DNA of 5,310 nucleotides from Acidobacteriota bacterium (GTDB lineage Bacteria > Acidobacteriota > Blastocatellia > Pyrinomonadales > Pyrinomonadaceae). Of the stretch, positions 1 through 5,310 are shown piece after piece. The stretch lies in NCBI GenBank assembly GCA_024640445.1, contig JAHEEZ010000240.1, positions 1 to 5,310 on the forward strand, read 5' to 3'. A model generated the notes under the pieces. It worked only from the letters and a program-made list of their open reading frames with translations. It was not told the DNA's origin and made no database searches. The position numbers and the translations under genes were made by a program. Numbering within the stretch: the stretch's first letter is position 1; the number at the start of each line of letters is the position of its first letter.

Positions 1-330
1 TCCGACTGTCACAAGGCCGGTCACCGCCCGCGAAGCGTGGCGAAGGTCGTAAACGTTCAGCAGGAGGCCGCCTTCAAAGACGATTATCGCTACTGCAAGC
101 CGCACGATCAGACTCAGCACTTCCCTTTGGCGCAGGATGTCAGGCTGGATAAGACCGATCAGGTCAGGGCCAAAGAGAACCCCGAAGATAAGGAGCGGAC
201 CTGTGGATGGAAGTTTGAGCCGTTCGGAGAGGATCTGGGCGGCTGTTCCGATCACCAGCACACATACGAGTGTCGCGAGCAGCGCGAGCACAGGTGATTC
301 CTGGTTCAGTTCGATCAAAAATCGGCCCAT
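1..330 (-). CDS. CPA-type Na+/H+ (cation/proton) antiporter, N-terminal part only
   Basis: Reading leftward from the ATG at 328-330, the frame stays open for 110 codons to the window edge, so the C-terminal part is missing. The protein begins MGRFLIELNQESPVLALL and shows three hydrophobic segments: about residues 13-33, 41-61 and 71-92. Between them are motifs typical of NhaP/CPA1-like antiporters: ERLKLPSTGPLLIFG followed by VLFGPDLIGLIQPD, then RLAVAIIVFEGGLLL, where the FEGG turn is a family hallmark. Such inner-membrane proteins exchange Na+ or K+ for H+ in pH and salt homeostasis. The ion-binding residues expected further along cannot be seen. The start follows the lipoprotein stop by 32 nt with no terminator between, which suggests co-transcription. 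The Shine-Dalgarno match is poor (a GGA 11 nt upstream), but no better start is visible. The family is fairly certain; the ion and the full length are unknown. Confidence 0.87.
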   Translation of the reverse strand, partial: MGRFLIELNQESPVLALLATLVCVLVIGTAAQILSERLKLPSTGPLLIFGVLFGPDLIGLIQPDILRQREVLSLIVRLAVAIIVFEGGLLLNVYDLRHASRAVTGLVTVG

Positions 331-362
331 TGATAAATCGTCCGGTAGTGCTTTGCCAATAT

Positions 363-1025
363 CTATCTGTTGCCGATGCTGAACTTGCCGTCCTTCCAGA
401 CAAGGTCATACAACTTCTCGCCTTTTTCGCTTATCTCGAAATCGTCGTCCGATTCGATGATCTTCTTGGCGAATACTTTGATCGTTGTGCCGAAGCGGGG
501 CAATTCGTAGATATTCCTCTTGCTGTATTGGGGAACAACCTGCGTCGAGATATTCGCCCACTTTCCGCTGCGATATTCCCAGAAGGTGTAGTCGTCTGTT
601 CCCTCTCCGAACTGGTTCACCGCGACAATGTATCCACCTGTCGGGCGCTTGAACAACGTCATTACCAGAGCCGATTGCGCACCGTCCCCGCCGGCGGAGA
701 GATAGCCGTTCTTCGTGTCCTCAACTTCCAGGTAATTGGCAAGATACCGCTTCTTCTCTTTCTGGCAACCCGGATCTGATTCTTCCTCGCATCCTTCGAG
801 GACGAAAACTTCCTGCGTGGAAGCAATGAAGAACTCGCGTACAGTCCTCGGCTCGGATTGGCGGCTCTCTTCGATCAGATCAGGTGCCGGCTTAACCAGC
901 GAGGCCGGATCACCGCCTCCGCGGGCGGCGGCTACGCCGTCATCACTATGTGTCTTCTGGCCCGTGGAACACGATCCGAGTGAAAGCAAGAGAATCAAGA
1001 CCGGTATTGAGGTCATTGTCGCCAC
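363..1025 (-). CDS. Hypothetical lipoprotein of unknown function
   Basis: This encodes 220 residues from a GTG start. A hydrophobic stretch at residues 7-18 ends in the lipobox LGSC with Cys19, so a signal-peptidase-II lipoprotein is predicted. Ser at +2 would favour the outer membrane under the E. coli rule. A low-complexity linker (about 20-45, with AAARGGGDP) is followed by a charged, probably beta-rich domain (about 60-220). This domain contains Cys79 and Cys87, a possible disulfide, and aromatic strands such as YTFWEYRSGKW and LYDLVWKDGKFSI. The GTG start is chosen because AGGAG lies 7 nt upstream of it. The in-frame ATG at 1014-1016 would have a 16-nt spacer. An odd point is that the n-region MATMTSIPV has no Lys or Arg, unusual for a signal peptide. 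I do not recognise the family. Its 2-nt distance from the ABC ATPase gene suggests co-expression, but a transport role is only a guess. Confidence 0.82.
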   Translation of the reverse strand: MATMTSIPVLILLLSLGSCSTGQKTHSDDGVAAARGGGDPASLVKPAPDLIEESRQSEPRTVREFFIASTQEVFVLEGCEEESDPGCQKEKKRYLANYLEVEDTKNGYLSAGGDGAQSALVMTLFKRPTGGYIVAVNQFGEGTDDYTFWEYRSGKWANISTQVVPQYSKRNIYELPRFGTTIKVFAKKIIESDDDFEISEKGEKLYDLVWKDGKFSIGNR

Positions 1026-1027
1026 AC

Positions 1028-2584
1028 CTATGCTCCTGAAGCCTGTTTACCCGTGCCCGAAGCATGTCCCGTCGCGGCCGCCATCACTGATTCGGGCGAA
1101 GCTTCGTCCCTAAAAAACTCACCCATCATATGGCCCTCGTGAAGCACGACAATGCGATCGGCGAGACCGAGCACCTCCGGCAGTTCGGAGGAAACCATTA
1201 CGATGGCAAGGTCTTCCTTCGCAAGGTTGTTAATCTCGGCGTATATTTCCTGCTTGGCTCCAACGTCGATACCGCGGGTCGGCTCGTCCAGGAACAGCAC
1301 CTTCGGTTTGGTCAGCAGCCATTTTCCAAGAACCACCTTTTGCTGATTTCCTCCCGAAAGCGTTCCTGTTACGGTCATCGGCGAATTTGCTTTCACCTTA
1401 AGCTTTCCCATCACCTCTTTTGCGGCGACGCGTTCTTTTGAACGGTGAGTGACGAACTTGCCGGAGACCTGCTCAAGACAGGCCAGTGTCGAATTGTCCT
1501 GAATTGTCTGATCGAGGATCAATCCAAACCGTTTGCGGTCTTCGGTCACAAAGCCTATGCCGTTGTGGATCGCGCTTCGAGGTGAATTGATGTCCACCTT
1601 CTTGCCCTCAATGAAGACCTCGCCGGAAGACTTGCCGCGCCAGGCGCCAAAGATCGCCATCAAAAGTTCACTGCGGCCCGCCCCCATAAGCCCGGAGACA
1701 CCCAGGACCTCGCCCTTCTTCACAGAGAAAGAGACGTTGTCGACCAGCTTCTTATCCGGATGATCAGGATCGTACACGGTCAGGTTCCTGATCTCCATGA
1801 TCGTTTCGCCGAACTCGTGCGTGACTTCGGGGAAGATGTCGCCGACCTCGCGGCCCACCATCAGCGCGATGACCTTGTCTTTGTCGAGTTCTGCGGTCGG
1901 GTACGTGCCGACGGTGTTTCCGTCGCGGAGCACCGTAATGCGGTCGCTCATACGGAAGACCTCTTCGAGCTTGTGCGAGATGTAGATCATCCCGACTCCG
2001 CGCGCTTTCAGCTTCTCGAGAATGTGGAAAAGCGTTTCGACCTCGGCGTCGGTAAGTGCCGCGGTGGGCTCATCGAGCACGAGTATCTTCGCGTCCTGCG
2101 AAAGGGCCTTTGCGATCTCAACCAGCTGCTGTTGGCCAATTCCCAGGTTGCCGACCTCCAGGCGCGGATCGATCTCCATGTTCAGATCCGAAAGCAGTTC
2201 AGCCGCCCGCTGATAAAGTTCGGTGCGGTTTATCACTCCGAAGCGCGCCGGCTCTCGGCCCAGGAATATGTTCTCTCCGACCGTGAGTTCTTTGACCAAA
2301 GACAGTTCCTGAAAAATGATGGCGATGCCCGCGGCTTCTGCGTCCGCGATCTTCTGGTACTGCTGAACTTCACCGTGTACCGCAAACTCACCTGTATATT
2401 CGCCAACCGGGTAAACACCGCTGAGAACCTTCATCAGGGTCGATTTGCCGGCGCCGTTCTCGCCCACAAGCGCGTGGAACTCGCCCTCGTGCAGATCGAA
2501 CGTCACATTGTCCAGCGCCTTCACTCCGGGAAATTCCTTTGTGATCGAACGCATCTCAAGAAGCGGTGCGGATTTGTCAGTCAT
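1028..2584 (-). CDS. CUT2-family sugar ABC importer, duplicated ATP-binding subunit (XylG/GguA/RbsA/MglA type)
   Basis: The 518-residue length is normal for ATPases carrying two fused nucleotide-binding domains that drive monosaccharide importers at the inner membrane. Domain 1 has Walker A GENGAGKST (41-49), Q-loop Gln92, signature LGIGQQQ (147-153), Walker B ILVLDEP (167-173) and H-loop His204. Domain 2 has the degenerate Walker A GLMGAGRSE (298-306, Arg for Lys), signature LSGGNQQK (409-416), Walker B VLFLDEPTRGID (429-440) and Ser at the H-loop position (VSSELPE). This asymmetry is normal in the family, where only one site hydrolyses ATP well. The segment LSGVYPVGEYTGEF resembles XylG/GguA more than RbsA, so xylose or another aldose is plausible but not proven. 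The ATG at 2582-2584 has AAGGAAG just upstream, and an in-frame stop at 2600-2602 excludes a longer form. No permease or binding-protein gene adjoins it; the neighbours are an amylase and a lipoprotein. Confidence 0.95.
   Translation of the reverse strand: MTDKSAPLLEMRSITKEFPGVKALDNVTFDLHEGEFHALVGENGAGKSTLMKVLSGVYPVGEYTGEFAVHGEVQQYQKIADAEAAGIAIIFQELSLVKELTVGENIFLGREPARFGVINRTELYQRAAELLSDLNMEIDPRLEVGNLGIGQQQLVEIAKALSQDAKILVLDEPTAALTDAEVETLFHILEKLKARGVGMIYISHKLEEVFRMSDRITVLRDGNTVGTYPTAELDKDKVIALMVGREVGDIFPEVTHEFGETIMEIRNLTVYDPDHPDKKLVDNVSFSVKKGEVLGVSGLMGAGRSELLMAIFGAWRGKSSGEVFIEGKKVDINSPRSAIHNGIGFVTEDRKRFGLILDQTIQDNSTLACLEQVSGKFVTHRSKERVAAKEVMGKLKVKANSPMTVTGTLSGGNQQKVVLGKWLLTKPKVLFLDEPTRGIDVGAKQEIYAEINNLAKEDLAIVMVSSELPEVLGLADRIVVLHEGHMMGEFFRDEASPESVMAAATGHASGTGKQASGA
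1033..1037 (-). promoter_or_regulatory. Shine-Dalgarno site of the lipoprotein gene, inside the ABC ATPase gene
   Basis: On the minus strand AGGAG (in the codons for the ATPase C-terminus ASGA) lies 7 nt before the GTG at 1023-1025. The ATPase stop TAG (1028-1030) falls between the two. This decides the GTG start and implies that ribosomes finishing the ATPase can reinitiate on the lipoprotein gene. Confidence 0.7.
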
Positions 2585-2587
2585 TTT

Positions 2588-2594
2588 CTTCCTT
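2588..2594 (-). promoter_or_regulatory. Ribosome binding site of the ABC ATPase gene
   Basis: AAGGAAG on the minus strand sits just upstream of the ATG at 2582-2584, with AAGGA followed by 5 nt. It is the strongest start signal in the window after that of the lipoprotein gene and fixes the ATPase start. Confidence 0.7.
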
Positions 2595-2634
2595 GGTTTT
2601 TACGCTGCTGGATTTGAATCAAAAATCGCCAAAG

Positions 2635-2663
2635 TTTATCACGGCTTTTCGAGAAGGTCACAA
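2635..2663 (-). promoter_or_regulatory. Weak sigma70-like promoter candidate for the ABC ATPase/lipoprotein/antiporter genes
   Basis: In the 79-nt gap after the amylase stop, TTGTGA (2658-2663, 4 of 6 matches to TTGACA) is followed after 17 nt by GATAAA (2635-2640, 4 of 6 matches to TATAAT). It would give a leader of about 45 nt before the ATPase. The match is weak, and consensus rules may not hold in this organism. Plain read-through from the amylase is equally possible, as I see no terminator in the gap. Confidence 0.22.
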
Positions 2664-4037
2664 TCAGCGCCTCCGGAATATGCGGAACTCCCAGGGCGCG
2701 AGTGAGACCGCCGGTAGCGCCGCCGTACTTTGTCGGGGTCTTTCTTCGAGGCTCGGCGTGATGTCGTCGAAATTGCCAGATGTCTCCACTATTCCCGCGA
2801 ACGGCGAGGACGACAGGTTGATCGCCACGACGATGTCTTCGTCCGGTGTGAACCTCCGGAACGACACCAAACGGTTCTCGTCGCTGTTCTTCAGCCACTC
2901 AACCCTTCCGCGGCGGAGAGCCTCCGACTCTTTTCTGCGGTCGATCATCCCTCCGTAGAACCTCATAAACTCGGGCCTTCGTACCGCTATCTCCCAGAAA
3001 ATGGCCATCTTCTCGAAAAGCGCGGGGTAGCCTGACTCGGTCGTATCGCCGACCTCCATACCGTTATAGATCAGCGGGACCCCATCGAGCGTGAACACAA
3101 GCGCCTGAGCGGCCAACGCGCCTTTCTCACCGAACCGCGCTATTGCGCGCCTCTCGTCGTGGTTGTCGGTGAACCTCATATGTAGAGTGTCTCTCGGGAA
3201 CTTGGCCTTTTCCTCGAACCAGGTATCGCGGATGACCGAGGCGGGCTTCAGCCCGTGCATCACGGCGTCGATCGCAGAATGGCCGGGCCAGGCATAGTCG
3301 AGGTTGAACGCGCCTAGCATCAGTTCGGACTTGGAGGCCTCCGCGAGCCAGAGGGTATCCTTGTTAACCTTGTCCACTTCAGCCCGTGCTTTTTCCCAGA
3401 AATCGGTCGGAACCTCACCGGCGACGTCGCAGCGGAAACCGTCGACCTTGTAATCGGTGACCCAGAATTTGAGCATGTCGGTCATATACTTACGAAGCTC
3501 GGGGTTGTCGTAGTTGAGGTCTGCGACATCGGTCCAGTCGGGATTTGGGGGGATCACGTTACCGTCCTCGTCGGTCGTGTAAAACGCCTTGGTCTTCATC
3601 ATCACCGAATCCCACGCCGTGTGGTTCGCGACGATGTCGATGATCACCTTCAGTCCGCGCTTGTGAGATTCTTCGATCAAACGTTTCAGGTCCGCACTCG
3701 TGCCGTAATCGGGATTTACAGCGTAAAAGTCCTTGACAGCGTAAGGAGAACCGATGGAGCCCTTCTTCTTTAGCTGTCCGAGCGGATGGACCGGCATCAG
3801 CCAGACGACCGTAACGCCAAGATCCTTTATGCGGTCAAGATCGGAGGTTATCGAGTTGAAGTCGCCCTTCTGCGAGTACTGGCGCTCAAAGATCTGGTAA
3901 ATGACAGCGTCCTTTATCCAGCCCTGTGAGGCGCGCGCCGGCGGTTTGATGTATTCGGCTTCGAAGTCCTGAGCGAATGCCCGAGTTCCAAGCGCTAAGA
4001 CAAGCAACAGCGCGATTAAAGTGAGTCTTTTTTTCAT
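2664..4037 (-). CDS. Exported GH13 alpha-amylase-family glycoside hydrolase
   Basis: From the ATG at 4035-4037 the product is 457 residues. It begins with a signal peptide: positive MKKR, a hydrophobic core, then ALGTRAFAQ with likely signal peptidase I cleavage after AFA, so it acts in the periplasm or outside. The GH13 (beta/alpha)8 signatures are in order: region I DIVANHT (134-140), the region V-like VADLNYDNP (171-179), region II GFRCDVAGE (200-208) with nucleophile Asp204, region III LWLAEAS (229-235) with acid/base Glu233, and region IV FTDNHD (289-294) with Asp294. The catalytic triad is complete. A C-terminal beta domain ends in LAPWEFRIFRRR. The substrate is probably an alpha-1,4-glucan or maltodextrin, but hydrolase versus transferase action cannot be read from sequence. 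A GTG at 4058 would add seven residues; I reject it because it lies in an intergenic repeat and spoils the signal n-region. The ATG lacks a clear Shine-Dalgarno sequence. The upstream MFS sugar transporter supports a role in glucan use. Confidence 0.94.
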   Translation of the reverse strand: MKKRLTLIALLLVLALGTRAFAQDFEAEYIKPPARASQGWIKDAVIYQIFERQYSQKGDFNSITSDLDRIKDLGVTVVWLMPVHPLGQLKKKGSIGSPYAVKDFYAVNPDYGTSADLKRLIEESHKRGLKVIIDIVANHTAWDSVMMKTKAFYTTDEDGNVIPPNPDWTDVADLNYDNPELRKYMTDMLKFWVTDYKVDGFRCDVAGEVPTDFWEKARAEVDKVNKDTLWLAEASKSELMLGAFNLDYAWPGHSAIDAVMHGLKPASVIRDTWFEEKAKFPRDTLHMRFTDNHDERRAIARFGEKGALAAQALVFTLDGVPLIYNGMEVGDTTESGYPALFEKMAIFWEIAVRRPEFMRFYGGMIDRRKESEALRRGRVEWLKNSDENRLVSFRRFTPDEDIVVAINLSSSPFAGIVETSGNFDDITPSLEERPRQSTAALPAVSLAPWEFRIFRRR

Positions 4038-4053
4038 TTTGTAATTTGTTCTA

Positions 4054-4118
4054 ACCACGAATCTTCACGAAGGGGCACAAACCCGAAACCTTTGTGTTTA
4101 TCCGTGTTCCTTCGTGGT
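4054..4118. repeat. Imperfect palindromic intergenic repeat with 10-nt internal period
   Basis: Three left-arm boxes, CACGAA (4056), CACGAA (4066) and CACAAA (4076), are spaced exactly 10 nt apart. After a 9-nt centre (4082-4090) they are mirrored by TTTGTG (4091), TCCGTG (4101) and TTCGTG (4111), also 10 nt apart. The outer 8 bases (4054-4061 with 4111-4118) and the inner 6 (4076-4081 with 4091-4096) pair perfectly, and the middle is mismatched. It lies between the MFS and amylase genes, ending about 17 nt upstream of the amylase ATG. It looks like a dispersed intergenic repeat of the CACGAA kind seen in several bacterial phyla. An operator or RNA hairpin is the alternative. Confidence 0.7.
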
Positions 4119-4122
4119 CAAC

Positions 4123-4150
4123 AGATCCAGAGATCGCTTCCAATGGATCT
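4123..4150. repeat. Short perfect inverted repeat
   Basis: AGATCCA (4123-4129) and TGGATCT (4144-4150) form a perfect 7-bp inverted repeat around a 14-nt centre. The stem is only moderately GC-rich and no clean U-tract follows on the minus strand, so it is a poor intrinsic terminator. It could be a protein-binding site or chance. Confidence 0.35.
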
Positions 4151-4179
4151 AAAAGTACATTCCCCAACTTAATCGCGAG

Positions 4180-4191
4180 CGGGCAAACCCG
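4180..4191. repeat. Small GC-rich hairpin downstream of the MFS gene
   Basis: CGGG (4180-4183) and CCCG (4188-4191) pair around a CAAA loop. It lies 43 nt past the MFS stop. There is no U-tract after it on the minus strand, so I do not call it a terminator. It may be the core of a dispersed intergenic hairpin or chance. Confidence 0.3.
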
Positions 4192-4206
4192 TGGCTAAAC
4201 TGCTCA

Positions 4207-4227
4207 CGATTTGCGATTCACGATTCA
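4207..4227. repeat. Short tandem repeat, three 7-nt units of CGATTNN
   Basis: The units are CGATTTG (4207-4213), CGATTCA (4214-4220) and CGATTCA (4221-4227), head to tail, ending 7 nt before the MFS stop codon on the non-coding side. The array is short and non-coding. It resembles low-complexity sequence found at gene ends in some genomes; no function is evident. Confidence 0.6.
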
Positions 4228-4234
4228 CCGGTCT

Positions 4235-5310
4235 TCAGTGCCCGCCGGCGGGAAGCACGTCCCCGTCATCGGATATCTTCTTCGCGCCGACGTCCTTCAC
4301 GATCAGAACGCTCGCCGCCGCGATCAGCATCGAGATCCCGCCGAGAACAATGACGTTCAGCGAATTGCCGCCCAGAATATTGTCGTAGATTCTCGGTACG
4401 AGAAAGATCTGCACGACTTGCGGAATGACGATCGTCATATTGAAAACGCCCATATAGACGCCCATCCTCTCCGGCTTGATCGCGCCCGCAAGGATCACGT
4501 AAGGCATCGCAAGGATCGACGCCCAGGCTATACCGACACCCGCCATCCCGATTATCAGGAAATAGGGATTCGTGGCAAACAGGGTCGAAATGAGCCCAAG
4601 GCCCCCGAGCGTCAGACAGATTGAGTGAACAAGCTTTCGGCTCAGGTTGTTTGCCAGCCAGGGGATTCCAAAAGCGACCATAAAACAGACGATGTTATAT
4701 GTTGCGAACATAAGTCCGGCCCACTCGTTCCCCTGTTGAAAGAGACCCGGGGTGGATGTTTCATCGACCGCGCCGAAAGCGACCTTGCCGACTGTGATCG
4801 CGTAATACTGCCACATGCAGGGCAGCGCGAACCATGTAAAGAACTGGACGACCGCCAGTTGCTTCATCGTAAGAGGCATGTCCTTGAAAGCGTCGAATAT
4901 CTCCCTCGTAACATCCGCAAAAACATTCCCCTCTTTCTTCTTTGCCAGAAATGCCTCCATATCTTCGGGCGGATATTCGTGCGAGGTGAAGACCGTCCAA
5001 AGGACGGCTGCGAGGAACACGACGCCTCCTACTGAAAACGCGATAAGGGTTGAGTACGGTATTCCGCTCTTCATCACGCCAACAACACCAACGGCCGTGA
5101 GAATGAACGGCAGCGCGTTAGCGAGAGTCTGCCCGATGCCGATGAAAAACGACTGCATAACAAACCCGAGTGTCCGCTGTTCTTCAGGAAGGTTGTCGGC
5201 GACGAAGGCACGGAAAGGCTCCATCGTGATGTTGATCGAGGCATCCAGGACCCACAACAAACCGGCCGCCATCCACAACACGGAGGAATTTGGCATCAAC
5301 ACCAAAGCAA
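4235..5310 (-). CDS. MFS sugar transporter, SLC45/GPH-like, N-terminus cut by the window edge
   Basis: The frame runs open through the right edge. About 357 residues are visible and roughly the first 90-130 are missing, judging from usual family lengths. The TTG at 5303-5305 is an internal Leu codon, not a start. About nine membrane segments can be seen, corresponding to TM4-TM12, with a hydrophilic central loop (YPPEDMEAFLAKKKEG onward) separating the two halves. Diagnostic stretches are DASINITMEPFRAFVAD then LPEEQRTLGFVMQSFFIGIG in the N-half, and ILAMPYVILAGAIKPERMG then VYMGVFNMTIVIPQ in the C-half. These match SLC45-like MFS carriers, which move sucrose, maltose or related disaccharides with protons across the inner membrane. 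The gene ends normally with TGA at 4235-4237 after GGH. It lies upstream of the exported GH13 enzyme, so import of maltose or maltodextrins released by that enzyme is the simplest inference. Confidence 0.92.
   Translation of the reverse strand, partial: ALVLMPNSSVLWMAAGLLWVLDASINITMEPFRAFVADNLPEEQRTLGFVMQSFFIGIGQTLANALPFILTAVGVVGVMKSGIPYSTLIAFSVGGVVFLAAVLWTVFTSHEYPPEDMEAFLAKKKEGNVFADVTREIFDAFKDMPLTMKQLAVVQFFTWFALPCMWQYYAITVGKVAFGAVDETSTPGLFQQGNEWAGLMFATYNIVCFMVAFGIPWLANNLSRKLVHSICLTLGGLGLISTLFATNPYFLIIGMAGVGIAWASILAMPYVILAGAIKPERMGVYMGVFNMTIVIPQVVQIFLVPRIYDNILGGNSLNVIVLGGISMLIAAASVLIVKDVGAKKISDDGDVLPAGGH

Noticed and set aside
270..779. A 169-codon open frame on the plus strand overlapping the lipoprotein and antiporter genes.
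   Set aside because: It runs antisense across two supported genes and the gap between them, has no convincing start signal, and its translation resembles no family I know.
1669..1695. Arg instead of Lys in the second Walker A motif of the ABC ATPase (GLMGAGRSE), first read as a possible inactivating change.
   Set aside because: A degenerate second Walker A with Arg is normal for the XylG/RbsA/MglA family and does not mark a broken gene.
1760..2617. A 285-codon open frame on the plus strand opposite the ABC ATPase.
   Set aside because: It lies almost wholly antisense to a gene with full Walker and signature motifs. Its translation shows no recognisable domain and is what codon bias on the other strand produces.
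4038..4058. Seven-residue N-terminal extension of the amylase starting at a GTG.
   Set aside because: The GTG is part of the TTCGTG repeat box, has no good Shine-Dalgarno site, and would place MVRTNYK ahead of a normal MKKR signal peptide.
4123..4191. Intrinsic terminator for the MFS gene formed by one of the two small inverted repeats.
   Set aside because: Neither stem is followed by a U-tract on the minus strand. One stem is only 4 bp and the other has a 14-nt loop.
5303..5305. TTG as the start of the MFS gene.
   Set aside because: The frame stays open to the window edge, and the visible part begins in the middle of the carrier around TM4, so this is an internal Leu codon in a truncated gene.
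1..5310. CRISPR array, tRNA or rRNA genes, insertion sequence, phage genes or defence system.
   Set aside because: I saw no spaced direct repeats of CRISPR type, no cloverleaf-like sequence, no transposase or integrase motifs and no defence-family domains. Coding space is filled by five ordinary genes.

Overview
The window is about 5.3 kb of moderately GC-rich bacterial chromosome. All five genes lie on the minus strand, so transcription runs from the high-coordinate end to the low-coordinate end. The layout is: (1) the C-terminal three quarters of an MFS sugar transporter of the SLC45/GPH type, cut by the right edge; (2) a secreted or periplasmic GH13 alpha-amylase-family enzyme; (3) a double-domain ATPase of a CUT2 sugar ABC importer (XylG/GguA/MglA/RbsA type); (4) a small lipoprotein of unknown function; (5) the N-terminus of a CPA-type Na+/H+ (cation/proton) antiporter, cut by the left edge.

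The lipoprotein signal, the exported amylase and the transporter repertoire fit a Gram-negative heterotroph. The gene styles, in particular the SLC45-type MFS next to this kind of GH13 enzyme and an unfamiliar beta-rich lipoprotein, remind me of Acidobacteriota (Blastocatellia/Pyrinomonadales-like). That is an impression, not something the sequence proves. No marker gene is present.

The first two genes make a coherent unit. The exported GH13 enzyme would cut alpha-glucans or maltodextrins outside the cytoplasm, and the MFS permease would bring the sugars in with a cation gradient. The ABC ATPase adds sugar-import capacity, but no permease or binding-protein gene adjoins it here. ATPase and lipoprotein are very tightly linked: 2 nt apart, with the lipoprotein's Shine-Dalgarno sequence inside the ATPase's last codons. 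The antiporter follows after 32 nt, so genes 3 to 5 probably form one transcription unit. A weak promoter candidate sits in the 79-nt gap before the ATPase.

The 197-nt gap between the MFS and amylase genes is the most structured non-coding part. It holds a 10-nt-periodic large imperfect palindrome, a 7-nt-periodic short tandem repeat and two small inverted repeats. I found no RNA gene, CRISPR array, insertion sequence or phage element, and nothing that clearly amounts to a new biological system.
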